Positions 7,435 through 15,304 of a stretch of DNA of 64,000 nucleotides are shown in pieces (position 1 is the stretch's first letter; every line of letters starts with the position of its first letter). The DNA is from Natrinema hispanicum (lineage in GTDB: Archaea; Halobacteriota; Halobacteria; Halobacteriales; Natrialbaceae): NCBI RefSeq assembly GCF_900111485.1, contig NZ_FOIC01000001.1:1-64000 (forward strand), given 5' to 3'. The notes below the pieces were generated by a model. That model was not told the DNA's origin and did no database searches. It worked only from the letters and a program-made list of their open reading frames with translations. A program made the position numbers and the translations under genes.

Positions 7435-8072
7435 GTGAACGATCAGTTTCACGCGCGAAACAGGAGAAGCGGTGGTACACCGTCCTGGCACCAGAGCAGT
7501 TCGACCGCCAGGAACTCGGCGAGACCCCCGCTGACGAGCCGGAGAAAGTCTACGACCGAACCATCGAAACGACGCTCGGCGAACTCACGAACAACGCCAG
7601 CGAGAACAACACGAAGCTGACCTTCCAGGTCACCGATGTCGGCAGCGACAGCGCATACACGGAGTTCAAGGAACACTCCCTGACCCGTGACTACCTGCGT
7701 TCGCTGGTCCGTCGCGGTGCCTCGAAGATCGAGGCCTACGTCACCGTCCTCACGACGGACGACTACCGCGTCCAGATCCAGCCCGTCGCCTTCACGACCA
7801 AGAAGGCCGACGCAAGCCAGGAGAAGGCCATCCGCGAGCAGATGGTCCAGATGATCGAAGAGGCTGCCGAGGAGCGCTCCTTCGAGGAGCTTATCGACAG
7901 CGTCGTCGAAGGCCGCCTCTCCTCTGCCATCTACGGCGAGGCCAAAACGATCTACCCGCTGCGCCGCGTCGAGATCCAGAAGACCACCCTCGAGGCCCAC
8001 CCCGAGGAAGTCGCCGAAGAAGAAGCGGCCGCCGTCGACGTCGACGAAGACGACGTCGCCACGGACGACTAA
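7431..8072 (+). CDS. rps3ae: 30S ribosomal protein S3Ae (eS1)
   Basis: The 213-residue protein begins MSERSVSRAKQEKRWYTVLA and contains the conserved FQVTDVGSDSAYTEFKEHSL and YLRSLVRRGASKIEAYV segments of eS1. It ends in an acidic tail typical of halophiles. It is the last gene of the rps15 operon, overlapping pcc1 by 4 bp. A T-tract and an 8-bp hairpin follow. Confidence 0.95.
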   Translation: MSERSVSRAKQEKRWYTVLAPEQFDRQELGETPADEPEKVYDRTIETTLGELTNNASENNTKLTFQVTDVGSDSAYTEFKEHSLTRDYLRSLVRRGASKIEAYVTVLTTDDYRVQIQPVAFTTKKADASQEKAIREQMVQMIEEAAEERSFEELIDSVVEGRLSSAIYGEAKTIYPLRRVEIQKTTLEAHPEEVAEEEAAAVDVDEDDVATDD

Positions 8073-8100
8073 GCCGGTCGCTCCTCGATTTCACTGCCAC

Positions 8101-8141
8101 TTTTTGATGCTGCCTCTCGAGCCGGTAGCTGACGGCTCGAG
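8101..8141. terminator. T-tract plus hairpin between convergent genes
   Basis: TTTTT at 8101-8105 follows rps3ae. CTCGAGCC 8116-8123 pairs perfectly with GGCTCGAG 8134-8141 across a 10-nt loop. A run of A at 8168-8172 serves as a T-tract for the opposite strand. This fits a bidirectional terminator between rps3ae and the halocyanin gene. Confidence 0.5.
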
Positions 8142-8197
8142 CGGAGCTGACAATGAGAGCATCGATAGAAAAAGCGAACTGACGCGGCTCGCAGTCG

Positions 8198-8635
8198 TCA
8201 CTCGGAGACGACGATCTTCCCGTCCATCTCCGCGCGTTCGTGTGGGATACAGAAGTACTCGTAGGTGCCCGGCACCTCGAAGGTGTGTTCGAACGTCTCG
8301 CGTGGACCGAGGCGACCGGCTTGTTCGAGCTGCCAAGCGTTGCGTGCCGACTCCTGATTCTCGAAGCCACCGGTCGCGAAAAAGGAAGCCCCGTCCGGGA
8401 TCCCGTTGTCGTAGGCGGTGACGGTGTGGTAGGCCTCGCTCGTGTTCTTCCAGACGACGGTCTCGCCGACGGAAATCTCGTAGACATCAGGGAGGAACGT
8501 AGTTCGATTCATACCGATGTGACAGTCCTCGCCGGAACAGGGATCGCTCGCGCCGGTACTGATCGCGGACGAACACCCTGCCAGGCCAGCCGAAACGGCA
8601 GTCCCGACAGCAGCGAGATAGACACGCCGGTGCAT
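8198..8635 (-). CDS. Halocyanin-type blue copper lipoprotein
   Basis: The product has 145 residues. The N-terminus MHRRVYLAAVGTAVSAGLAG is followed by Cys in a lipobox (LAGC), indicating a lipid-anchored exported protein. The plastocyanin-like domain shows the ligand set of type-1 copper proteins: His in SEAYHTVTAYD, then FCIPHERAEM supplying Cys, His and Met. It would act as a mobile electron carrier on the outer face of the membrane. It is divergent from the CDP-alcohol transferase gene and convergent with rps3ae. Confidence 0.9.
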   Translation of the reverse strand: MHRRVYLAAVGTAVSAGLAGCSSAISTGASDPCSGEDCHIGMNRTTFLPDVYEISVGETVVWKNTSEAYHTVTAYDNGIPDGASFFATGGFENQESARNAWQLEQAGRLGPRETFEHTFEVPGTYEYFCIPHERAEMDGKIVVSE

Positions 8636-8741
8636 GCCCTTCCGTTAGGACAGTTGCCGTATAACGGCCCCGGTTCAGTTGTCGAAATCGGCCCCGTGGA
8701 AACGAAAACACGTAAGGTATCTCCCCGTCGAATCGGGCTAT

Positions 8742-9473
8742 ATGCTCCCCCGGTTCGTCGGTCGACTGGGCGTCGCTGACGCGGTGACGATCGCCAACGC
8801 CGCGCTGGGGTTCGTCGCAGTCGTCATCGCGAGCGTCAACATCGACCTGGCCGCCCGACTGATCCTGCTGGCGGCGATCGCGGACGGCCTCGACGGCATC
8901 CTCGCACGCCGCTATGGTGGCACCGACGCTGGCCCCTATCTCGACTCGCTTGCCGATGTCGCCTCCTTCGCCGTCGCCCCTGCCGTCCTCTCGTTTACCG
9001 TCGTCACCGACGGCCTCGAGATCGCGTTCGACGCGATCACCGCCGAACTCCTGGCTGTGACCGGCGTCTGTGCGCTGTTCGTCGCGATGGCTGTCACGCG
9101 ACTGGGGATGTACACCGCCTACGACGTCACCGGCAGTCACACCGAAGGCGTCCAGACGACACTGGCCGCGACGATCCTCGGCGCAGCCATTCTCGCGGGC
9201 GAAACCCAGCCCGAACTCGTTCTCGCTGTCACCGCCGCATTCTCTTATCTGATGGTCTCGCGGATCGAATATCCCGATCTGCTGGCTCGAGACGCGGCGA
9301 TTATGGGCGTCGTCCACGCGCTCGCGATTCTCGTGCCGACCGTTGCCGGGCGGACGTTTCCGTACGCGCTTCTCACACTCGGACTGGCGTACATGACGCT
9401 CAGTCCCTGGTTCTACTGGGGCGAGACGGAGCGAGCGGCGGAGACGGATGTCGATGTGCATGGAAACGCTTAG
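8742..9473 (+). CDS. pssA: CDP-alcohol phosphatidyltransferase, archaetidylserine synthase (PssA-like)
   Basis: The 243-residue integral membrane enzyme carries the full CDP-alcohol transferase signature in DGLDGILARRYGGTDAGPYL followed by DSLAD (D-x2-DG-x2-AR-x8-G-x3-D-x3-D). Several hydrophobic segments follow. The family joins serine to CDP-archaeol. In haloarchaea this branch works with archaeosortase-dependent lipid anchoring of surface proteins. I chose ATG 8742 because MLPRFVGRLGVADAVTIANA is the family N-terminus; the open frame reaches back to 8679. Monocistronic. Confidence 0.85.
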   Translation: MLPRFVGRLGVADAVTIANAALGFVAVVIASVNIDLAARLILLAAIADGLDGILARRYGGTDAGPYLDSLADVASFAVAPAVLSFTVVTDGLEIAFDAITAELLAVTGVCALFVAMAVTRLGMYTAYDVTGSHTEGVQTTLAATILGAAILAGETQPELVLAVTAAFSYLMVSRIEYPDLLARDAAIMGVVHALAILVPTVAGRTFPYALLTLGLAYMTLSPWFYWGETERAAETDVDVHGNA

Positions 9474-9539
9474 GACCGTGCTGACACGACAGTAAGGTAT
9501 GCACACTGTCACGCGTCGGCGTCGTCCCCGGGTGGTACG

Positions 9540-10883
9540 ATGAGTGAGGACGAGGCAAACGGTGACGACGCGGCCGCCGAAGCCGAACCGGACGAGGAGG
9601 AGTCGGTCGATCCCGAGGCCATCGACGAGCGACTTACGACGCTCGCCGCCGAGCTCGAGGAGCTCGATGCGGACCTCGAGGCGGCCGAGACCGAAGACGA
9701 CCTCGACGTCGTCGAAGCGGATCTCGACTCGTTTCGTGAGGACCTCGAGAGCGTCGAGGTTCCGGAGCCACCGGAACCCGACGAGGACGAGGAGGAAGAC
9801 GAAGAGCCCGCGCCCGAAGAGGAACTGCAAGACGAGTACGATGAGATCGAAAGCGATCTCTCCGATCTCGAGTCCGATCTCGAGGACCAGCGCGGCCCCT
9901 ACGGCGAAGACGTCGTCAGTGAAATCAACAGTGCCAGCGGTACGATCACGAGCACCCGCTGGACCGAGGAAGGCAACGCCGAACTGATCGAGGCGATCGA
10001 GAACTTCCTCGACGAATTCAACGGCCTGCTCGACAGTTCGGTCACGCTGGTCGACGAGGGCGACGACGTGTCAGCCCAACTCGACGCGACCCTCGACGAC
10101 GCCGTCGACGCCGTCGAGGCCGCAGCCCTCGACGCCGACGACGACGCGGAGACGATCGCCGGCCTGCTCGAGACCGCCGACGACCTCCAGAGCGATATCG
10201 ACGATGCGACCGAGTGGGCGGATCTCGAGGTCCGCGAACAGCTCCGTCGGGAGGGCTACTACGACGTGCTCGAGCACGTCAAAGACTACCCGCCGGAGTG
10301 GCACGCGCTCAAGGTCCACGAGAAACGCGGCAACGTCGACATGATCCTCCTTGCACTGGATACCTTCGACTCCGATTACATGGAGGAACACTGCATGGAG
10401 GCCTTAGAGCGGATGGGACCCGAGGAGGCCATCGAGCCGATGCTCCAGAAGGCAAACCGCCGCGACCAGGCCGCAATGGCCGTCCTCGGCAAAATCGGCG
10501 TCGCCGACGAGAAGGTCGTCGACAAGCTCCTCGATTACGTCGACTCCAACCCGAACCTCCAGCAGCCCGCGTTCCGCGCGCTCGGCGAGATCGGCACCGA
10601 AGACGCCGTCGAGCCGATCGCCCAGCAACTCGTCGCCGACGAGGCCGACGTCCGAAGCTGGGCCGCTCGCGCGCTCGGCCTGATCGGTGACACCCGCGCC
10701 ATCGAACCGCTCGCGGACGTCCTCGCAGACGACGATTCCGACCGCGTCCGCGCCAGCGCGGCGTGGGCACTTCGCCAGATCGGCACCACGGAAGCCCTCG
10801 AGGTCGTCGCCGGATACGACGACGACCGTGCCTACCTCGTCCAGGCCGAAGCCGAGAGCGTCGACCTCGAGCCAGCAGCCTGA
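9540..10883 (+). CDS. HEAT-repeat protein with acidic coiled-coil N-terminus
   Basis: The product has 447 residues. Residues 1-230 are very acidic and heptad-like (TTLAAELEELDADLEAAETE). Residues about 235-440 contain HEAT/PBS-lyase-type repeats, for example RALGEIGTEDAVEPIAQQLV, RALGLIGDTRAIEPLADVLA and WALRQIGTTEALEVV. This indicates a protein-binding scaffold rather than an enzyme. No signal peptide or membrane segment is seen. Similar proteins are widespread in haloarchaea with no assigned role. It starts at ATG 9540. Confidence 0.8.
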   Translation: MSEDEANGDDAAAEAEPDEEESVDPEAIDERLTTLAAELEELDADLEAAETEDDLDVVEADLDSFREDLESVEVPEPPEPDEDEEEDEEPAPEEELQDEYDEIESDLSDLESDLEDQRGPYGEDVVSEINSASGTITSTRWTEEGNAELIEAIENFLDEFNGLLDSSVTLVDEGDDVSAQLDATLDDAVDAVEAAALDADDDAETIAGLLETADDLQSDIDDATEWADLEVREQLRREGYYDVLEHVKDYPPEWHALKVHEKRGNVDMILLALDTFDSDYMEEHCMEALERMGPEEAIEPMLQKANRRDQAAMAVLGKIGVADEKVVDKLLDYVDSNPNLQQPAFRALGEIGTEDAVEPIAQQLVADEADVRSWAARALGLIGDTRAIEPLADVLADDDSDRVRASAAWALRQIGTTEALEVVAGYDDDRAYLVQAEAESVDLEPAA

Positions 10884-10950
10884 CGACGCGACACGGCTTT
10901 TTCGATCCGCGTTCGACGCACACAGCGGTGATTGGGGCTACGCTCCGAGC

Positions 10951-10958
10951 GTTTAAGT
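10951..10958 (+). promoter_or_regulatory. TATA box of the phospholipase-D-like gene
   Basis: GTTTAAGT is centred 28 nt before ATG 10983, implying a leaderless mRNA and supporting that start over the in-frame ATG at 10932. Confidence 0.6.
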
Positions 10959-10982
10959 ACGGAGACGCGCCCAAACCGGGCG

Positions 10983-12755
10983 ATGACCTCCCGACGGGCC
11001 GCCCTCGTCGCTGTGTTCGGCTGTTGTTTGATCGCCAGCACCACGATACTCTCCGGGTTCGCCTTTGCCACTGAACCGGCAGCGAGCGAGCGACACGTCG
11101 CTCGAGCACCGTCGGGTTTGGGTGGCAGCGACAGCGCGACTGCTCGTGCCTGTCCCGCTCGAGCGTCCACTACTCACCCCTCCACTGAGCCGCCACCAAG
11201 CCCGCAGATCGTTGGCCTCTCCCCGAACCCCACGACCGACGACGACGCCGGCGAGTTCGTCGTCCTCGAAACGCCACCTGACACTCGGCTCGCGGAGCTG
11301 ACGCTCACTGATGGCCACACGACGGCCGCACTCCCGAACGAAACGGTCTCCGGGCGCGTCGCCCTCAGTACGGCTCCGAACGTCACCGAGACGCTGACCG
11401 ACACCCCTGTCCTCGCACTCGAGGGACACCTCCAACTCGCCAACGGCGGTGATCGGCTCCGCCTTCGAAACGCAACGACGACGATCGACGCAGTGTCATA
11501 CGACAGCGCGCCGGCGGCCGAACGGTGGTATCGAACAGCGGCCCCTAACGAGGCGACCCCCGTTACCGACGGCCGGTGGTGGCCACGAGACGCGACCTGT
11601 CTGCCTGTCTCGAGCGCCGCAGTCGAAGAGGCGACGGCGTTCGTCCTTCCCGACGCGCCAGGCGTCCCACGGAAGACGATCCGATCTGCCGACGAACGGC
11701 TGTTCCTCGCCGGCTACACCGTCACCTCAGAGGCGGTCGCCGCCGACCTTGTCGACGCGGCCGAACGCGGCGTCGAGGTCCAAGTCCTCCTCGAGGCAAG
11801 CCCCGTCGGCGGGACACCGGCACCGACCGCAGACGTCCTCGAGACGCTCGAGGAAGGCGGCGTCGCGGTGCGAGTCATCGGCGGCGACGGTGCACGCTAC
11901 CGGTATCACCATCCCAAATACGCCGTCGCCGACGACCGCGTGCTAGTCACCACGGAAAACTGGAAGCCCGCAGGCGTCGGCGGCGAGAGCAGCCGCGGCT
12001 GGGGCGTCCGCCTCGAGGACGAGGCCCTCGCGGCCGATCTCGCGGGTGTCTTCCGAGCCGATTTCGAGGGATGGGATACGACCGCTAGCGCGGCCTATCG
12101 CGCGAACACCTCGTTCGTCGACGACGATGATCCGGTCGTCACCGCGCGTGATACTTCGTTTCCGACGGTCCACGAACCCGCAACGGTGCCTGTCGAGTCG
12201 GCCGAGCTGTTAGTCGCACCGGATAACGCCGAGTACCGGCTTCAGGACCTGCTCCGTGGGGCCGACGACGAGATTCTCGTCGTCCAACCCAGTATCGCAA
12301 CCGACGTTTCGCTACTCGAGGCGACGCTCGAGGCGGCCCGCCGCGGTGTCGACGTTCGCATCCTGCTCGGATCGACGTGGTACAACGCCGAAGAAAACAA
12401 GCGACTCGCAGCCGACCTTGAGCGCCTCGCTACCAGCGACGATCTCCCGCTCGAGGTGCAACTCGTTTCGGATACCGATCGCTTCGAAAAGATCCACGCG
12501 AAAGGCATCGTCATCGACCGGGAGATGGCGATCGTCGGCAGCGCCAATTGGAACGAAAACTCGCTCGAGAACAATCGCGAGGTGCTCGTCGTCCTCCATG
12601 GCGCGGAGATCGCGACCTACTACGCGGACGTATTCGAGACGGACTGGTCCGGCGATACCTGGCGGTTCCCGATCGGACTCAGCGCCACCGTCGTCGCTGC
12701 CATCGTCGGCCGACGCTATGTGCGCTTCGGGGGCCCACCGTCCGAATACACCTGA
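10983..12755 (+). CDS. Secreted phospholipase-D-superfamily protein with lamin-tail-like domain
   Basis: The 590-residue protein has a signal-type N-terminus (MTSRRAALVAVFGCCLIAST). Residues 60-165 resemble a lamin-tail/LTD beta domain (GEFVVLETPPDTRLAELTLT, GGDRLRLRNATTTIDAVSYD). Two HKD-type modules follow: YHHPKYAVADDRVLVTTENW around residue 310, and IHAKGIVIDREMAIVGSANW around residue 505. A hydrophobic segment near the C-terminus (GLSATVVAAIVG) could anchor it. The active site faces outside, so nucleic acid or phospholipid hydrolysis at the cell surface is likely. The first HKD keeps H-x-K, while the distal part is TTENWKPAG. Confidence 0.8.
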   Translation: MTSRRAALVAVFGCCLIASTTILSGFAFATEPAASERHVARAPSGLGGSDSATARACPARASTTHPSTEPPPSPQIVGLSPNPTTDDDAGEFVVLETPPDTRLAELTLTDGHTTAALPNETVSGRVALSTAPNVTETLTDTPVLALEGHLQLANGGDRLRLRNATTTIDAVSYDSAPAAERWYRTAAPNEATPVTDGRWWPRDATCLPVSSAAVEEATAFVLPDAPGVPRKTIRSADERLFLAGYTVTSEAVAADLVDAAERGVEVQVLLEASPVGGTPAPTADVLETLEEGGVAVRVIGGDGARYRYHHPKYAVADDRVLVTTENWKPAGVGGESSRGWGVRLEDEALAADLAGVFRADFEGWDTTASAAYRANTSFVDDDDPVVTARDTSFPTVHEPATVPVESAELLVAPDNAEYRLQDLLRGADDEILVVQPSIATDVSLLEATLEAARRGVDVRILLGSTWYNAEENKRLAADLERLATSDDLPLEVQLVSDTDRFEKIHAKGIVIDREMAIVGSANWNENSLENNREVLVVLHGAEIATYYADVFETDWSGDTWRFPIGLSATVVAAIVGRRYVRFGGPPSEYT

Positions 12756-12836
12756 GACGGGCTGTTGTCACTGTGGGACGGCGTACCACCTACCCGTCAT
12801 ACGGGTGTGCCGGAACTGACTGACAAGAGTCCGTAT
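12756..12836 (+). repeat. Dispersed ~80-bp palindromic element, copy A
   Basis: It starts directly after the TGA stop of the phospholipase-D gene (GACGGGCTGTTGTCACTGTG) and ends AGAGTCCGTAT. The central stem is CGGCGTACC 12779-12787 against GGTGTGCCG 12804-12812, fully paired if two G-U wobbles are allowed. It shares the terminal motifs and ACTGACTGACA segment with copies B-D. Confidence 0.75.
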
Positions 12837-12848
12837 GGAATATGAAAA

Positions 12849-13277
12849 TCAGTCCGCGCGGCCGCTGATTTCGAGGAGTTCGCAGTGATCGGCCTCGGGG
12901 TCGAAACAGTCGGGACACTGCTCGGGCCGGTCGATGATCGTATCCAGACGCTCTGCGACGGTATCGTCGATGACGCTCTCGAGCGCGCGTGCTTCCTCGC
13001 GGAACTCCTCGACTTCGAGGACGTTCGCGAGGAAGCGTTCGATGATGCAGTAGGTCTGAAGGGCGTCATGTGCACGCTCGAGGCCCTCGTCGGTCAGGCT
13101 CGCGCCCTTGTACTTTTCGTGTTCGACGAGTTCGCGATCCTGGAGTTTGCCGACCATTTCGTTGACACTCGCAGGGCTCACGTCGAGCAGATCCGCGAGT
13201 GTGCCGGTCGATGCGGGGCCATCTTCGATGCGCTGAGCCAGATAGATCGCCTTGAGATATTGATCTGCAGTGTTCAT
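12849..13277 (-). CDS. DtxR-family iron-dependent transcriptional regulator
   Basis: The product has 142 residues. The N-terminal winged helix (LKAIYLAQRIEDGPASTGTL, LLDVSPASVNEMVGKLQDRE) is followed by the helical dimerisation and metal-binding region (CIIERFLANVLEVEEFREEA). It ends in a Cys/His-rich part, EQCPDCFDPEADHCELLE. It has no SH3 domain, as in short SirR/Idr/MntR-type members. It would repress or activate metal genes when loaded with Fe2+ or Mn2+. Its stop lies 12 bp from repeat copy A. Its ATG overlaps the TGA of a 44-residue ORF preceded by GGAGGG. It is a natural candidate to bind the iron box at 4557-4572. Confidence 0.9.
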   Translation of the reverse strand: MNTADQYLKAIYLAQRIEDGPASTGTLADLLDVSPASVNEMVGKLQDRELVEHEKYKGASLTDEGLERAHDALQTYCIIERFLANVLEVEEFREEARALESVIDDTVAERLDTIIDRPEQCPDCFDPEADHCELLEISGRAD

Positions 13278-13408
13278 GCCATCCCTCCGTCGGTGCCGGT
13301 GTCTGCTACGGCCGTGTTGCGCCGGTGTAACCGCGTCCGGGTCCCAATACAGGCGTCGAACGGCGTTTCGCTGATGGTGGTCGACGCGGGTTCCCGTCTC
13401 TCGCTCAT
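13274..13408 (-). CDS. 44-residue ORF coupled between ferritin-like and DtxR genes
   Basis: ATG 13408 overlaps the TGA of the upstream ferritin-like gene, and its own TGA overlaps the ATG of the DtxR gene. The frame therefore exactly bridges both neighbours with ATGA junctions. The product begins MSERREPASTTISETPFDAC; it has one Cys, is polar, and has no membrane segment. I know no family for it. It could be a real small protein or a translated coupler that carries ribosomes to the regulator gene. Confidence 0.45.
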   Translation of the reverse strand: MSERREPASTTISETPFDACIGTRTRLHRRNTAVADTGTDGGMA

Positions 13409-13899
13409 GCTCTGTGCTCCATGATTTCGGTCACTTCTTGAACGCCCTCTTTTTCCTCCTCGCGGATCTCGGAGAGCGTCTCGAGCAGTCGATCGCGATC
13501 GACTGCGAACTCGGTATCGGAGGCCTCGATTGCTGTTATCAGGTCGTCGTAGAACTTGTACGCCGTCTCTTCGTTGGCCAACTGATCGTAGAGGACGCCG
13601 TCAGTGTCTTCCGGCGGCCCATACTGGGCGTCGACCAGTGCGTTGATTTCCTCGTATTCGACCGTTTCAGCCTCGAGATCGTCGATCAGCGCCTCGAGTC
13701 GCTCGCGGTGGTCGGCCGACTCAGCAGCCGCTTCCACGAGTAACTCCTCCACTTCCGCGTCGAATTCCGCTCGCTCTTCCGGCGGGAGCGAGTCGATATG
13801 GAGGGCGGCGCGTGACTCGACGACTTCTTCCAGCACGACTCCGATTTGTAGCAATCGGGTCAGCTGATTGTCGCTCGAGACACGCTGTCCCAGACTCAT
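13405..13899 (-). CDS. Ferritin/rubrerythrin-like helical protein
   Basis: The 164-residue all-helical protein has Glu-rich helices resembling a ferritin-like four-helix bundle (LQIGVVLEEVVESRAALHID, LANEETAYKFYDDLITAIEA, LSEIREEEKEGVQEVTEIME). The E-x-x-Y/E-x-x-E spacings are compatible with a di-iron site, but I cannot assign every ligand. Co-transcription with a DtxR-type regulator supports a role in iron handling or oxidative stress. It is the first gene of a three-ORF operon with 4-bp overlaps. The assignment as iron-binding is inference. Confidence 0.65.
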   Translation of the reverse strand: MSLGQRVSSDNQLTRLLQIGVVLEEVVESRAALHIDSLPPEERAEFDAEVEELLVEAAAESADHRERLEALIDDLEAETVEYEEINALVDAQYGPPEDTDGVLYDQLANEETAYKFYDDLITAIEASDTEFAVDRDRLLETLSEIREEEKEGVQEVTEIMEHRA

Positions 13900-14050
13900 A
13901 TCTCGACAAGCGGGCCGCTGTTACTTAGTCGTCTCGGAGCACGAATCGAGAAAAACGGCAGAACGGAAACCTGCGATTCGAACGCGCGGTGTGCGCAGTT
14001 AGTCGCGCTGATGGAGTCGCCGTGGAATCTTCGATCCCACGAGTCGTTCA

Positions 14051-14080
14051 CTCGCTCGTATAAACGAAACTCGGAGCGAG
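14051..14080 (-). terminator. Hairpin downstream of sufD
   Basis: CTCGCTC at 14051-14057 pairs perfectly with GAGCGAG at 14074-14080. It lies 9 bp beyond the sufD stop on the strand of the suf operon and may terminate or protect its mRNA. No strong T-tract follows. Confidence 0.35.
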
Positions 14081-14088
14081 AGGGTCGT

Positions 14089-15303
14089 TTACTCTCGCTT
14101 GCGAAGACGCGCGCCAATCAGGTCTTCGAGGTCGTCGCGGAGTTCGTCGACGTCTACCTCCTCGAGGACGGGCACGAAGAAGCCATCGACGAGCATGTTG
14201 CGGGCCGACCGCGGGTCGACACCACGGGAGGTCATATAGAGGAGATCCTCTTGATCGATCTGACCGACCGTCGCAGAGTGGCTGGCCTCGGTGTCGTGGT
14301 TGTTGATGATCAGCTTCGGCGAGGCGTCGGCCTCGCTCTCGTCGGAGAGCATCAGCGTGTTCTCACGCTGGTAGGAGCTGGTGTCCCAGGCATCCTGCCC
14401 AACGTCCTGAACACCCTCGTAGACCGAGCGGGCGACGTCGTCGGTGACGCCGCGGGTCACGAGATCTGCGGTCGTGTGCTCGGCACGGTGCCAGACCTTC
14501 GCATCGAGATCGAAGTGCTGGTCGTTGTGGCCGTAGAATGCACCGACGATCTGCGTTTCGGAGCTATCGCCGCTGAGTTCCGTCGAGACCTCCGTCTTGG
14601 TTAGCTGCGTGCCGAGGTTGCCCTCGATCCAGTCGATCGTGGCGTAGGTGTCGGCGACGCCGCGCTTGACGGTGAAGTTGTAGGCGTCCTCAGAGAGGTT
14701 CTGGAGGCTGCCGTATTGGACGTAGCTGTTCTCGCCGGCAGCGACTTCGACGACGCCGCTGTAGTACTGCTCATCGGCCTCCTGGCCGGTGGACTGACGC
14801 TCGAGGATCGTGACCGAGGACGATTCCTCGGTCACGACGAGCGTGTAGTTGAACAGCGAGCGGGAGTTTTGCTCGGTGCGGACGGTGACGTCTTCGGCGT
14901 CGACGCCCTCGGGGACGTAGATGACCGTCCCGGTGCTAAAGAGGGCAGTCGAGAGCGCCGTCAGGTAGTTCTCCTGTGGGTCGACGATGGAGCCGAAGTG
15001 CTCTTTCAGGAGGTCCTCGTGTTCGTCGACGGCGTCAGCCCACGACAGCACGTCGACCTCGTCGGGGCCGACCTGGTCTTTATTCTCCGCTGCGTTGAGC
15101 GGATCCACGAGCGACTCGAAGTCGAGTTCGTGGAGGTTCGTCCAGTCCCGACCCGGCGTCCGGATGACATCGGGCATGTCGAGCTCCTCGAGCGCGTCGA
15201 GAGCCTCGAGACGTGTCTCTACGAGCCATTCGGGCTCGTCTAAGTCGCCCGAAATTTGGCGTACCTGTTCTTCCGTCAGATTGGCGTGTACCTGCGTGCT
15301 CAT
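14089..15303 (-). CDS. sufD: Fe-S cluster assembly protein SufD
   Basis: The 404-residue beta-helix scaffold protein shows NNHDTEASHSATVGQIDQED followed by YMTSRGVDPRSARNMLVDGF, the conserved C-terminal SufD/SufB signature, with the His used at the SufB-SufD interface. SufD partners SufB on the SufC ATPase dimer to build Fe-S clusters in the cytoplasm. It is the last gene of sufC-sufB-sufD, 1 bp after sufB, so translation is probably coupled. Confidence 0.95.
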   Translation of the reverse strand: MSTQVHANLTEEQVRQISGDLDEPEWLVETRLEALDALEELDMPDVIRTPGRDWTNLHELDFESLVDPLNAAENKDQVGPDEVDVLSWADAVDEHEDLLKEHFGSIVDPQENYLTALSTALFSTGTVIYVPEGVDAEDVTVRTEQNSRSLFNYTLVVTEESSSVTILERQSTGQEADEQYYSGVVEVAAGENSYVQYGSLQNLSEDAYNFTVKRGVADTYATIDWIEGNLGTQLTKTEVSTELSGDSSETQIVGAFYGHNDQHFDLDAKVWHRAEHTTADLVTRGVTDDVARSVYEGVQDVGQDAWDTSSYQRENTLMLSDESEADASPKLIINNHDTEASHSATVGQIDQEDLLYMTSRGVDPRSARNMLVDGFFVPVLEEVDVDELRDDLEDLIGARLRKRE

Positions 15304-15304
15304 A

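Noticed and set aside
8487-9830. 447-codon minus-strand open frame
   Set aside because: It is antisense to the PssA gene and overlaps the halocyanin start region; it has shadow composition.
13935-14000. TTCGAATC on the minus strand, like a tRNA T-loop
   Set aside because: The flanking bases cannot form a T-stem, and no acceptor or anticodon arm is found around it.
13896-14117. 73-codon minus-strand ORF between sufD and the ferritin-like gene
   Set aside because: It overlaps the end of sufD, lacks a ribosome site, and its sequence is basic and featureless.
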